DNA of 64,000 nt. Source: Cercis canadensis (taxonomy: Eukaryota; Streptophyta; Magnoliopsida; Fabales; Fabaceae). Position 1 is the first letter of the stretch; every line of letters begins with the position of its first letter. This document shows, one piece after another, positions 45,236 to 63,910 of the stretch. The translations under genes were made by a program, and so were the position numbers. Below the pieces are notes generated by a model. The model was given only the letters and a program-made list of their open reading frames with translations. It was not told the DNA's origin and ran no database searches. The DNA is taken from assembly GCA_003255065.1 (NCBI GenBank), contig QAOA01000112.1, positions 652,581 to 716,580 of the forward strand. Direction: 5' to 3'.

Positions 45236-48200
45236 GATGCGGAGCAGCAAAATCTCTTTGGAGAAAAATAGAAGACAAGATACATGGTATAATATGCAAG
45301 AAATGGAACCGCCACCAATCATTTTATTCTATTTTAAACAAATGGAATGGTGAGATTGAACACCTAAAAAAACTTGGTCTATGTTTATAGTTTGGATTCG
45401 AGGGTTAATTATGCGTAAGGAAGGTATTAACACCTTACAATATCCATTCTTATAACGGTTATCCATTTAATCATTTGTTATCTTCTTTATTTTTTAAATG
45501 AATTAAATTGGTCCTTACATTATGTTTTAAAATAAATTAATGCTTTATTAGGCCCTACCAGCACTTTTGGCGAAACCTAAAAAGATGTCTCAAGACTATT
45601 GGGTAGAGATAGTGATTGTCGTTATAATTCTCCCACAATCTATTCCGTCATAGGCAATTTTTAACATTTCATTATCTAAGTGATAACTAGAAAATGCATG
45701 AAAGAAAATTTATTATGTGTGCTAAAAAAATGAGTTCAAGACTTCTGGCACAAAGTTTTTTTATTGGAAGTCTTTCTTTAAGTCCACTAGCATATCTAGA
45801 AAGACTATAGGGACATTCCTTACCTGTGGAATGTCAAAATGTTGTTATCATTATGACTAATTTTGATTATTCTCTCATCAGTACTTTTGACCCACAGTTT
45901 AAGGCAAATGAAATTAAGATGCAATGCTCAGGAATATTAGAGAAAATTATGCATAGAAAATATTTTTATCAGGGGTCAACCTCAAGCCTTGTCAGTACAT
46001 CTGATAAAACTAGAGAGATCCCTTTATTTCTGGAATGTCAAAACGTTGTCATCATTATGGCTAATTTTGATTATTCACTTATTGGTAATCTTATTCTAGT
46101 ATAAGTATAAATACTGATAAAGTGTAATGAGATAAAATGCAATATGAATAAATGTCAAAGATATAGTGATTAAAGGAATAAAAGCGATATTGAAAATTTT
46201 GTTGGTCACACGGGTACTTATGACATAACCAAAAAATTATCATTCACCTTAGAAAAATTAGGAAAAATTGTCAACATAAATATTCTTTAACTTAGTCTGT
46301 CGTCGAGCTTTCATTTTATTTACAAAAAATGATTAAGTATAATATGAAATACATAAAACATGTAAAATAAATTAGTGCCATTAGGATAAAATAAAATAAA
46401 AATAATATAAAAAATAATAACAAGAATATACAAAGAATAAATAAATAAAATGAATAAATTAAAGTGGCCTAAAAACAAACATGAGTCCTAAATAAAAACA
46501 AACATGAGTCCTAAATAAATGAGTTTCAAAAAAAAAATCTAAACTAAGTATATTGAATATTATAACTTTTAAATATAAGATAAACTCAATCAAAAAACAC
46601 TCTAGCCCAAAGAAGTAAAAGGCTAAACCAAACAAACAAATAAATACAAAAGTTGAACACACAATGAGCTGGCCCAATTCGGACCAAGCCCAAACTAAAG
46701 CAAAGAAAATAATAAGAGAAATAAGAAGCATGTAAAAAGTGGCCTAAACTAAACCAAGCCCAAATGAAATAAGAAAAGAAATTGTAGCATCTGGTGAGGT
46801 GGCCCATTTGGGACCAAACCCAACCATAAAAAAAAAGTTGAAATACTTTAAATCCAATTCCACATAAACCCATTTGGCCCATACCCATAGCAATGAAGTA
46901 AAAGATTGGACCATGAATCTATTTGAAAGGCTCATACCAACCCAAATAAAATTTATAAAATAAATGAAGCAATTTTTAGGCATAATAAAATGATACAAAG
47001 AAGAAAAAGAAAAGAAAAGATGAGCAAATGGAAAAGAAAACGCACTAGACTCTCTCATTCCCCATTTTGCCTCATCAAACCCAGAAAGAAAACAAAATGG
47101 GTTCTAAATAGCGAGTTCAAGGTAAGAAATGAAATTCAGTTCGTCTCCCTCAATCTCTGACTTCTCCTATTTAAAATATTTGTCTCCCTCTCTCTAGCTC
47201 AGTTTCTTTCTCTAAAGGGGGTTTCCCTTTCTAACTCGGTTTTTCCTTTTCTAATTTGGCTTCTATTGTGCTTTATTTTTTATTCCATGCATACACCTAA
47301 AAATTTCTAAGTTTTGCTCTCTAAAAATGGTGGACTTGGGGATTCTCTCTCTAACTGGGGTTTCTGTTTGAGTCCATTGCAAAAAAAAAATAAAAATTGG
47401 GTATCTGTTCATCTAAAATTGATGGGGAATGGGGTGGAGCCACTGCCACCGGCGATGCCACCCCCTTTTGCCCAGAAATTAGATAGAAAAAGGAATGGGG
47501 ATGGACCAATTTATGAAAAATGGAATTACTAATATGCTATATGTAGTGCAATGAAATGAAAATTTAGCATAAAAAAAAAAAGGATAGTATTGGTACCTGA
47601 ATTGATGGAAATTTTTGGAGTTTCTCCTCTGTGTTACCTCTTGTTGCTTGTTGCTGTTTCGTTCCTTCTTTTTTTTTTTGTTTCAGAATTTGGTTCTCTC
47701 CTTGTATCACTCTGTGTGTTTTTAGCTGCTTCTGAGAGACCCTATCTATAGCTGGAGAATTGTGCAAGTTACACTTGCTTAATGAGATAAGGAATTCAAT
47801 TTGGATTAGTTATAGTGAAAGCGGAAACCTAATCTTTATTATCGTGGTTAATCTTCGATTGCTTTGCTTTCTATTTATTTTTAGTGTTCTTCTAGTTTAA
47901 TAGTCATTAGTCTTACCTTTCGTTTGTTCAAATAAGATTGTAGTTAACATAATTTCGGTAATTAATACCAATCATTTATCATGGGACGTTACTCACTCTT
48001 TATTTCTGGTTAAACCATAGCAAGCACTTGTGTTTATAAATCGCACAACAATGACCATTGGCCATGATAACGTGTAGGAAGGTGCATGGTTAATGATGCA
48101 CCACCACTAAATTCAAGCCACATAACACGTATATTAGCATCCTGTATCATATAAACTCATAGAGAGGAATTTTTGTATTATAACTTATGGCATTCAGTAT

Positions 48201-48360
48201 AAAAATTAAGTATTTTTGTATTATAATTCTTTGATCTCGTCTCAGAGAGGAATTCTGCAACTTCATATGTTTTAATGAACATGCAAATTTGTGAAAGGGT
48301 AACCCTTATACGCGCTGGGCGGTGAGGCATCTGTCTGATAAAAAGTCAGAGTCTCAGCTA
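45236..48360. repeat. unclassified repetitive region
   Basis: No host gene recognised. A diverged direct repeat of about 204 bases occurs at 45827 and 46031 (TGGAATGTCAAAATGTTGT). Between 46450 and 47060, the words GGCCCA and CCAAACCCAA recur. Several overlapping minus-strand frames rich in Phe and Trp arise from AT-richness and look non-coding. The region from 47040 to 47770 has pyrimidine-rich and leader-like sequence. It may be one decayed LTR element, but I find no paired ends. Confidence 0.35.
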
Positions 48361-48880
48361 CTAAATCGCTTGTAGCTGTCTCCCTAATCTCGGAGCTGCT
48401 AATTCACCGCAGGCAGGCATAAGTATCAGAAATGTAATTGCGCTTGGTTTGTGGCCTTCTATTAGCATCTCAGACGACAATTTTAGCGCCATTTCCAGCT
48501 GTCCATTTTTTACACAGCCTGCCATCAAATTATTCCAAGAAATAGTGTTTCTATCCACGATTCTCCTAAATGTTTCATTAGCTGATTCAACATCTTCGCT
48601 CTTCATATACATGTCAATTAATGCACTTGACGCCATATATGTAAATCAGCAGAAGCTGCAAGAGCACTAGAGATACTAGTAGCGTTTGTTTTCGCTGATC
48701 CTCTGAATATTGGGGAGCAAACATCAGATTGTAGGTTCTGGAACACCTTTAGAGCTTCATAACTAAGACCAGATTGTTGAAAACCAGAAATTAACACATT
48801 CCAAGATATAATAGTTGGCTCCAATGCTATCTGACTCATCTCAGACAGCAATTTAAAAACCTCATTTTTCTGTCAGTAGA
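48361..48880 (-). pseudogene. pentatricopeptide-repeat (PPR) gene fragment
   Basis: Two minus-strand frames carry PPR repeats of the PLS type. 48851-48618 includes PTIISWNVLISGFQQSGLSYEA. 48636-48361 includes SSALIDMYMK and NTISWNNLMAGCVKNGQLEM. The frames overlap where a piece between LH and SSALIDMY has been deleted. Both ends are truncated; about four repeats remain of a family that usually has ten or more. Functional PPR proteins bind organellar RNA; this one cannot. Confidence 0.88.
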
Positions 48881-49641
48881 TGTATTTTTCAGGGACTAAA
48901 AAGAGGTTTTACTCTAAAATTAATCAAATATGAACTTTTTTTTTTTTTTTTTTTCTGGAAAACAATCAAATATAAACATGTGTGATGTAAATTTGTATAA
49001 GCATCGAGGTTTAAAAAATCAAAAAGGAAAAATGATCTTATTTGGATGCTTAATTAAGTAATTTAAATATATTATGACATAACATATACTTTAATTTATT
49101 TTCTATCTTCACTGTACCACATGCCATTTTTCTATTGAGTTCTTCTTTGACTAATCGTGCTCATGCATCATTAATGTTCTTTTGGAGAACTACTATTTCC
49201 CGCAAAGATATTTTCTAAATCTGATCACATCTCATTTCCCTTCACTGTTCAAACTCATGCCTTTATAGCTTTACAACTTTGTCACATTTTAAATGTAACT
49301 AAGCATGAGAAAGGTGTAGATAAATCTTTTTGCATCTTTAAGTAATTATCAATATCTTTTCTAGGTCTCTGTTAACAATAACAATATGGCATTTGAAACC
49401 AGAGATAGACATAACGTAAGCTTAAACTTCACATTCATACCAGCTTCAGAAAATGCTTAAGCTAGCTTGTAAATTTTGGGCCAATAAAAATATTAAGTTT
49501 GATACTTATAACCGTGAAAGTTATATATTCCACATCAAATAACACTCATACCACTCACATATAGATAATCCAAAGAAATTGTTGTTGCCATATACAATCA
49601 CAAGCTGAACATATGCATTGTTGAACTTCAATTTTTTACGT
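48881..49641. other. TPS-B 3' flank
   Basis: This is sequence shared with the flanks of TPS-A (about 2040-2360) and with the relic at 33050-33285. No coding sequence is seen. It contains a T-run near 48936. Its intact CATACCACTCACATATAG at about 49550 is the empty site for the retrotransposon at 33286-45140. Confidence 0.6.
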
Positions 49642-52080
<2,439 letters not shown>

Positions 52081-52161
52081 GTACTAGAATGGGAGTTTAA
52101 AACTACTTCACTTGCTTGATATTATGCGAGTTGGTTTTGCTCACTTGAATCAAACACAAGG

Positions 52162-52170
52162 TTTTATATA
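52162..52170 (-). promoter_or_regulatory. TATA box of TPS-B
   Basis: TATATAAAA on the minus strand, about 82 bases upstream of the ATG. The same spacing is kept upstream of TPS-C (TATATAAAG near 57852) and TPS-D (CTATATAGAG near 58590), which supports it as the core promoter. Confidence 0.65.
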
Positions 52171-53470
52171 GCTTTTCAAATCTGTCACTTTAAATGCAAC
52201 TAGGGATGAAAAACGTGTAAATCGTTTTGCTTCTTTTTTGTCCATGTAAATCGCTTTCCCTAATTTTTGTGTTAGGGTGGGTTCCGGGAAAATACGATCC
52301 AAATTTCATTTGAGATGAGGCTAATTAAAGAAGCTTTGGCGGATTGGATAGTACTGACTATGAAAAGTCACAACTACTATAAAGTAATGGATCTGCATTT
52401 AGATAAAAGACAGTAAAGCATGTTAAATTTTTTGAAACAGGTCAACATGTTAGGTGAGATTTTTAATTTCCACATGATATACGTGTAAGTTTGGTGTTAA
52501 GGTGGGAGCAGGAATTGGAAAGGCAAATTGAAAAATAGAGACTTTATTTGATGTCCTTTAAAGAGACTGAGTGGAAAATTAAAAATTCTTTTCTATTTCA
52601 CACAAACAAGTTGAAGGTTGGTGCCTTGGTAGAGGTTGAGAAATAATGGGATATAGATTTTCACCTCTCATTTCTTTAAATAAGTATTGTTGTCCTTTCT
52701 CTTTTGTTCATGAACTCTTCAATAAATTGTCTCATCTTTTCCTTTCTCTGGCTGTTGCTTTTGCTTATCTTTTTCAGTTTGTTACTTTGTTTCATACACG
52801 CACTTCGAATCTTTTCACTTTGGGATAGTTTCTTTCAAAACTCACCGACACAATTCCATTTTGATGTAAACGATACAATTTCGAAAATGAAATAGTATTT
52901 CAGTCGAAACTGAAAAATTTCATAAATTTCATCTGAAGTCTAAATTTGTTTCATGTATGCTTTAAAAAGCTAAATCTGTGGGACAAATACAAGGGATACA
53001 CGTTGCTGGCATTCTCCTTCTCTATCACATTTCACATGTTCCAAAACTATGACAAGCACTCAATAAAGCTGACATGGACAGCCACTCAATAATTGCGATC
53101 ACTTAACAATAATTATCTTTAAAATAAATTGCCTTTTCTATTTCCAAGGATTAAAGTATCTGCTTCTAGATATGGCGAAGGTGAGGATATGAATTTAAAA
53201 GATGCTGTTTCCATGAAGAAACTTACGGTTATAAACTAGAATAAAAATAAGGGTGATAAATTACAAAACCGCAAAAAACTAAATAATATGTTAGTCAAGA
53301 GAAAGTGATGATGGTGTTAAATTAAGTTAATATATAGAGAGAACTAGTGATGATGGCAATAAAGATCAAATTATTTTACCACTCACATATGCATAATCCA
53401 AAGAAATTGTTGTTGCCATATGCAATCACAAGCTCAACATATCCATTGTTGAACTTCAATTTTTTTACCT
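52171..53470. other. intergenic between TPS-B and TPS-C
   Basis: The left part is the TPS-B upstream region and contains the landmark CACGTGATA-like phrase ATACGTGTAAGTTTGGTG near 52480, shared with the duplicated blocks. The right end (53380-53470) is the TPS-C 3' flank. No gene is recognised between. Confidence 0.5.
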
Positions 53471-57771
<4,301 letters not shown>

Positions 57772-58054
57772 TAACTAGACCAGGAAAAGAAACTTCACTT
57801 GGTTTATATTTTGGAGTGTTGGTTTTGCTCACTGGAATTAAATTCAAGCCTTTATATAGCTGTTCAAATTTGTCAGTTTAGAAATATAACTAATTAGCAT
57901 GAGAATCGTTTTCTTTTTTTTGTGTGGCTGTAAAACCCTTTACCTAAGTTTGGTGTAAGGTGGTGGTTGGGGGGGGTGGGAGGGGTTACATGACATGTCA
58001 CAATTACTGATCAATCTACTTTTTTCATTGGTCAGAGATATGAAATAAAGAACA

Positions 58055-58506
58055 AGATCTATTGTGTGTATGTTTTAGATCTTCTTGATGGCTTATTTGA
58101 GCCATAATGAAATCATAATGCCAAACTGAAGGTTCAAAATTTGCAGATTGGCAAAGAATTGCTTGATCAGAAACAGTGGATGATGCCATGCATTGGATTT
58201 GATGAGGTGTTAGATATAAAATTATTTATAGGAATTTACCTAATAATCTAAGTTTTTGGATTGAATTAATTCTTGACATAGTATCAAAACTTCTTTAACT
58301 AAGCTGTAAAGAGATCAAATCCTTTTGTTGCTACTTTCTATTGATCTCTTGCCCCCACTTTCTCAATTAAATTTTTGGGTCGAATTAGTTATTGACATAA
58401 GAAACAAAAGAGCTCTTTGTTCTAAAAGTGATGAGGATTTTACCAGTAGTTGAAGCATTTTGGAGTGACCAACATTTGGGAGTAGAGACAGGTGGTGAAG
58501 AGCCAT
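58055..58506 (-). pseudogene. chimeric terpene synthase remnant TPS-D
   Basis: It starts with a proper MALHHLSLLPNVGHSKML (58506 leftwards), like TPS-B exon 1. It is interrupted by a 195-base insertion (58208-58402), continues through exon 1 (SANFEPSVWHYDF, with the RR pair changed to CQ), and then jumps directly to the end of exon 3 (SHQEDLKHT, 58097-58055). Exon 2 and most of exon 3 are deleted. A TATA-like sequence lies upstream. It cannot encode an enzyme. Confidence 0.88.
58208..58402. repeat. 195-base insertion in TPS-D exon 1
   Basis: Begins TGTTAGATATAAAATTATT and contains TTGACATAGTATC, a phrase common at the 3' end of plant LTR elements next to a Met-tRNA site. No target duplication is evident. 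The origin is unclear. Confidence 0.5.
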
Positions 58507-58619
58507 ATACAAGAATGGAAAAAGCAACTTCATTTGCTTGATATTATGTGAGTTGGTTTTACTCAATTGAATCAACGACAAGGCTCTATATAGCTTTTCA
58601 AATCTGTCACTTTAAATGT

Positions 58620-59690
58620 CACTAGGGATGAAACACGTGTGGATTGGATAATGCTGTCACTAAGCATAAAAATCTTCCTAACGATGGTATTATAAAACTA
58701 CCCTTGCCCCATAAAATATTTTCAATTTTTCCCTTATTAATGAATAAACAAATAGAAAAGATCTATTATCTTTAAAAATACTCAAAAACACACATATTAA
58801 TTATCATAATAATTTTTTAAATTTTTAAATGGTGTATGATTACAATAGTTTCAAATGAGATAATGATTAATAAATTTTTTTAAAAAAAAGTATCATTAAA
58901 GAACTATTTCTTTAAACTGAATGAAAGTAAAAACATATAATTGGTCGTATTAATATTTATATAATTAATACAACATTCAAATAGTTTAATAGGACATGAA
59001 AATAGAAAAAAAAAAATTAAAATTTGTGTTTTATATGTATATTTTATCCTTACTGACCAAAATTGTAAAATTACTATTAAGCTGTTTTTTTTTTTTTATT
59101 CCTTATTCTTTTTCAAAGATATTTCGGCGAGAGGTTTCAAATTGATATTTTCTACCTTTAGAAAACTTGTTCAGATATTTTTCTAACAATATATAATTTT
59201 TTTTCTTAAAATGGATAAAAGATTAGAGAGATATGAGGACTGAAATTTTCATAAAATGGACTGACGTTTTTACTGTTTATTTAAAAAAAATATTATAGGG
59301 CAAATTGACCCTAATAATATACTTTTACAAACTATTTATATAAATGAGACAATTTCCAAATTATTTACTTAAAAGGGGTAGTTTTGAATATTTTATTAAT
59401 TTTCAAATAACAGTGAAACACATTTTACTTCTATAAAATGTGTATAAATTGAACACATTTTAAAGCATTTAACACCAATCGTGTGTCCACTATTTACTAG
59501 AGATCACTTAGAAAAATGTAAAATTGAACATGCTTTAGAATCAAAAATGTGTTCAATTAGAACACGTATTACGAGACAAAGTGTCACGTTTTATCTCGTA
59601 AAACATGTTCATAAAGAACACGTTTTAGAGACAAAAGCATGAGACGCTTTGGTTTCCTATAAAGCGTGTTCTTAGGGAACATACTTTAGA
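58620..59690. other. AT-rich intergenic stretch
   Basis: No gene seen. The stretch 58945-59090 recurs almost identically at 63778-63915 next to the window end. Between 59440 and 59700 a diverged phrase of the type AACACATTTTA recurs with its reverse. Confidence 0.5.
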
Positions 59691-59939
59691 GCTAAAATGT
59701 GTTCCCTCAAATTCGAACCGTCCCACACCTTCTTCCCCTTTCCCTTTCCTTTTCCCTTTCACTCTTCTTCCCATTGTCGTTGCTGGCGCCATTTCTTCTC
59801 ATTTGCTCAAAGTGTTTCCTCCATTGTGGTTCCATTTCTTCTTCAAGTTCAAAGTCTATTTCATTACCTTGTGGTCCCATTTTCCTTATTCTTGTCTTCT
59901 TATTGTGTATTTTGAATCTATTATGACACAAAATTAGTT

Positions 59940-60455
59940 TGCATTGTCCAATCCTATAGATCATAATGTCTTGACTGAATAGGCATATCATATTTCAACG
60001 GATACGTGGAACAATAGAGTAAGTGTTGTTTACTTTGAGTTATGCTTAAAAATTTGATTTTGCCTTAGTTGATTTATTTGCTTAAATTATAGTTACTAAT
60101 TTTTATTAAATAATATGATTATTTCAATTGGAGAGATTTGTACGGACATGTAATCACAACGTTTTACCACCTGATGCGAGAATGATGCATTATATTAGGC
60201 GAGTGGGTTTCAAATGAGCTGCATTAGTGACCCCTCTAAAGTTAGATAGAGACTTTCTGTCTGCTTTAATTGAGCGATGATGGCCAGAAACACACACTTT
60301 TCACATGGCTAGTGGAGATTGTACAATTTACCGGAAGTGGAGGTACTGTTGAGGCTTTCTGTTGATGGGAGTGTGTTTAGTAGTTCTAGTCAGCACCCAT
60401 GGTTGGAGCTAATAGAAGATTTGCTAGGTGTTGTGCCAGATTAGGATGTCTTGGT
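59940..60455 (+). pseudogene. plant mobile domain (PMD) pseudogene
   Basis: Plus-strand pieces match the plant mobile domain found in MAIN-like and phosphatase-7-long-form-like proteins and in some MULE and gypsy elements. They include AYHISTDTWNNR (about 59980), RMMHYIRRVGFK (about 60190), and LDRDFLSALIER then a stop and WPETHTFHMASGDCTIY (60245-60330). Stops and a frameshift make it non-functional. It ends abruptly where TPS-E begins. Confidence 0.78.
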
Positions 60456-60891
60456 TGAAACAATCTGATAGAAGAAAAAAAAAATTGAACAATAATTATG
60501 TGTCTATGAAAATTTTGTATATTAGTTTGAAGAACAAGAGGTTAAAGAAACAAAAAATTACCAGTTGATACATGATATCTATGCTGCCTTAAGAGCCTAA
60601 ACGCAAGAGCAGTGGCATATAAGTTGTCAGAATTCCATTTACTCTTTTCTCCAATATTAATGTTGTTGTAGAGGTTCTTCAGCGTTCCCTTAATTTGATC
60701 TTCAAAGTGATAAGCTAACCCAATCCTTTGCAAGATATCAATAAGCTCAAGTTGGTGTAGAGGATTCAGCACTTTGTCAAACATCATCCTCACTTCTCTT
60801 TTCAGCTCATCATGCCGTTTCTCACATCATTCGTCGTGCACTAATTATTTATCTTACATTATCTTTTATATTTTCACATTATGGAATAGAG

Positions 60892-60929
<38 letters not shown>

Positions 60930-61181
60930 GAAACTAAATATAAAAACGAAAACGACAATAACTATAAAACTTCATACCCCATATACATTGCTCATGGATT
61001 GAATGTAATCGTGGTTCCAAGTTGGTTGTTGATAATTTGCAGATCGACGAACAATAGTGTCATTTACAACGTTGGTGGATGCCAAGAATTTGATTGTTTG
61101 ATAAGTACGTGAACTTTTGGGTGTTGCTAGTGAGAACTTTCTTTCGAAACTATATGAGAGTAAAATTTGGTGAAAAAACAA
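60455..61181 (-). pseudogene. terpene synthase 5' fragment TPS-E (exons 1 and 2)
   Basis: Exon 1 (60978-61181) is open, 68 codons from ATG, with RRSANYQQPTW (RRX8W) and a Ser-rich start. Exon 2 (60562-60835) is similar to TPS-A exon 2 but without its 5-base deletion. In exon 2 the acceptor AG has become AC, and the third codon is TGA (60827-60829). Sequence continuity ends at the acceptor of exon 3 near 60463, where the PMD pseudogene starts. TPS-E and TPS-A are each other's closest relatives here (MFDKVLNPLHQLEL). Confidence 0.9.
60899..60925. repeat. (GA)n microsatellite in TPS-E intron 1
   Basis: About 13 GA units preceded by GTGTGTGT; the TPS-A copy near 13130 has a shorter run. Confidence 0.95.
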
Positions 61182-61650
61182 GTTGCGGAAGCGCCATGGT
61201 TGATATTACAAAATTCTAGTAGCTGGCGAGATATATATATATATATATATATATCACATCTGGTCAAACTCATGCCTTTACAGCTTTACACACATTGTAG
61301 GATTTCAATTTAATTATTTTCACTTAATCTTTCGCTGGAACAATGTAAACTTCTTATATGCACAGTGTAGATGTTATACACTATCTCATATTATGAGTGT
61401 AAGAACTCTGATTCTCTTGGAAATTTATAATTCTCGTAGAAACTGTTGATCTCCAAATCCTATGGAGGCATTGTGGAATGTGGTTGGCTAGAACTCTGAT
61501 CATAGGTTGATAAGTGGATTTAGTTAAACTTAAGCTATACCAACGTAGTATAAATTAGTGTGAGCTCAACTAGTGCACATAAAGCATTTTACTCTTTGTA
61601 ATATGTGCATGTTCAACAGATTGAGCCCATATGATACTGTGGATAGCTTT

Positions 61651-61868
61651 TTTTTTTTTTTTTTTTTTTCTTAAGGTAAGAGGAGATTACCCCATTCTAA
61701 TGCTAGAGAATGCCACGAGTGAATATGCCTCAAATTAAGGCTTATAATGTACTTATGAATTACCTACCAAAGAAGGATTGCTAATAGTGGAATTCGAACT
61801 TATGCCATACTATAGAAGTGATGCGATCCTTACCAATTAAACCAACCCTAACCCTATGAGTACCTTTC
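61651..61868 (-). mobile_element. tRNA-derived SINE, copy 3
   Basis: Flanked by perfect TAGCTTT repeats (61644-61650 and 61869-61875). On the minus strand it has an A-box-like TGGTTTAATTGGTAAGG, a B-box-like AAGTTCGAATTCC and an A-tail of about 20. It is the best-preserved copy of the family here. Confidence 0.75.
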
Positions 61869-61884
61869 TAGCTTTGGATATGTA

Positions 61885-62257
61885 CTCCTCCCTTAGTTGG
61901 GTTGGTTCGAGTGAGACCCACTAAATGATTTTGGTGTCATTAATAAGATCTCGAAAAATTGAATCATCTAATATATACCACAACACACAGTTATTTATAA
62001 AAAATGTAAGAACACAATGATATAAGAAAGCGTGCAAAGAAATAACTTTTTTAAGTTTACTTTTTGGCATGCTCTCTTATATCTTATCGTTCTTACATTT
62101 TATAAAGAACTGTGTATTTTGACATATACTGGGTGACTCAATTTTTTGAGATCTTTGTAATAACATCAAAATTACATTGTCAGTCCCACTGAATTCCACC
62201 CAACTGAGGGGGTGTAACGCTATCACCCATTGGAGGGGTGGTAGCATAGCCCTCACC
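61885..62257. mobile_element. long-arm foldback MITE, copy 3 (left end short)
   Basis: Same arms as 340-740, centred on AACTTTTTTAAGTTTAC. The outermost left part is missing; the right end reads GGGGTGGTAGCATAGCCCTC. Confidence 0.75.
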
Positions 62258-63306
62258 TTATATGATATAAGATGCTAATATACATTCCCTAGAGCCTCAT
62301 TCATATTTTTGGCCAAGAAAAAGTGGAAGTAGCTCACCATGTACAACCAATCAATTTTCTTATTCACAGGAACCACTCACTCAAAAATTAATTAGAGCAA
62401 AATATATTTTTCATCCTTCAATTATTTTTTAAATGTCATTTTAGTCATTGATTTATTTTTTGTAAAACTTTAATTCTCAAATAGTCACGTTACCCGTGAA
62501 ATCACTGAAATAAAAGATAATTTCAAGTGGATTACCAAAAATACAATAAAACTTAAACATATAATATCCCAATAAACAATTCAAATGAACATAGAATACA
62601 TTGTAATCAACCAACAAAATGTGAAGTTGGCTAGTGGTTTGAAATTATAATGAGATATTGATTTAATAGATACATCATAAGTTCAATCATTTTATAAAAT
62701 TATATATAGATATTGATTTAGTACATATTTAATAATGACCATGATTATCATTTCAAGTATTATTAAAATCAATCAAATATAAACCTTTTTTTTGGAAAAC
62801 AAAAACATGTGTGATGTAAATTTGTATAAGCATCGAGGTTTAAAAAATCAAAAAAGAAAAACTGATTGTATTTGGATGTGTAATTAAGAAATTTAGAAAT
62901 ATTAGGGCAAAACATACTTTAATTTATTTTCTATCCTCACTGAACCACATGCCATTTTTCTATCGAGTTCTCTTCTGACAATTATTGATCTTCTTTTGGA
63001 GCACTACTATTACCACGAAGAAATTACCTAAATCTTATCACATCTCATTTCCCTTCACTGGTCAAATCATGCCTTTACAGCTTTGCAACTTTGTCACATT
63101 TGGAATGTAACTAAGCATGATAAACTTGTAGATAACTCTTTTGGCATCTTTTTCGTCCCTCTAAAGTGGAATTTACTGGGTCATCACAATCAGAAAAACC
63201 AGTGGATCGATGATTATGACAGGAGGAGAGAGAGGTGGTTCTATACATGGCGATAACTACTACCACTAGCTGCACACAAAAGCAAATATATAAATGCAAA
63301 TCGTCT
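62258..63306. repeat. TPS 3' flank paralogous to 780-2548
   Basis: Collinear with the left end of the window except for a deletion of about 300 bases near 62495, which removes the right half of the MITE present at 1334-1605. No gene. Confidence 0.7.
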
Positions 63307-63598
63307 TCATTGGATTTTGCTGATTTGTGGGACAGGTTCAATATGATGCTATGCGATCTGTGGTGACTGAGTCTTGATCAGTATGGCCATTTGTATACTG
63401 GTACAAACACAATGACATTATTGCAACATTCATAGCAATCTCTTTGAAGCAAGAACATCTTTATTCATTTTCCTCCATGTTTGATCCATTAATGATCTCG
63501 CATGCTCTCTCACATCTTCTTTAAAAACACCCTTTTCATTCATGTAGCATTCAATTGATTTCAGAACATCACCTACTTTTATTTCAAGCCGAAACCAA
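63307..63598 (-). pseudogene. terpene synthase last-exon relic TPS-F
   Basis: Matches TPS-A exon 7 (2549-2854). It has small changes near 63340, a 22-base deletion near 63450 (GAAGC directly joined to AAGAACATC), and a mutated acceptor (TTTCGGC where TPS-A has TTTCAGC on the minus strand). No further exon follows to the right; the sequence changes to unrelated AT-rich DNA. Confidence 0.88.
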
Positions 63599-63910
63599 AG
63601 AAAAAAAAAACCTTTTTTTCATTCCTAAAAAATGTTGTTATTGACAATTTAATCATTCATTAATTTTTGGTGATAATTGAGTTATTGAATTTATATTCCG
63701 TCTACTAATTTAATCCTCCGTTAGGGTCCATTAATGAGCGTGACCCATTAAATACTAACGTGACCATTATGTATATAATAATATTTATATAATTAATACA
63801 ACATTCAAATAGTTTAATAGGACATGAAAATAGAAAAAAAAAATTAAAATTTGTGTTTTATATGTATATGTTATCCTTACTGACCAAAATTGTAAAATTA
63901 CTATTAAGCT

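Noticed and set aside
46459..47058. Three overlapping minus-strand frames of about 100 codons
   Set aside because: They are Phe/Trp-rich, overlap in different frames and arise from recurrent GGCCCA/CCAAACCC words; no exon signals or recognisable protein.
59697..59991. Overlapping frames on both strands of a pyrimidine-rich stretch
   Set aside because: Low-complexity CCCTTTCCC and similar words explain them; only the PMD remnant to the right is recognisable.
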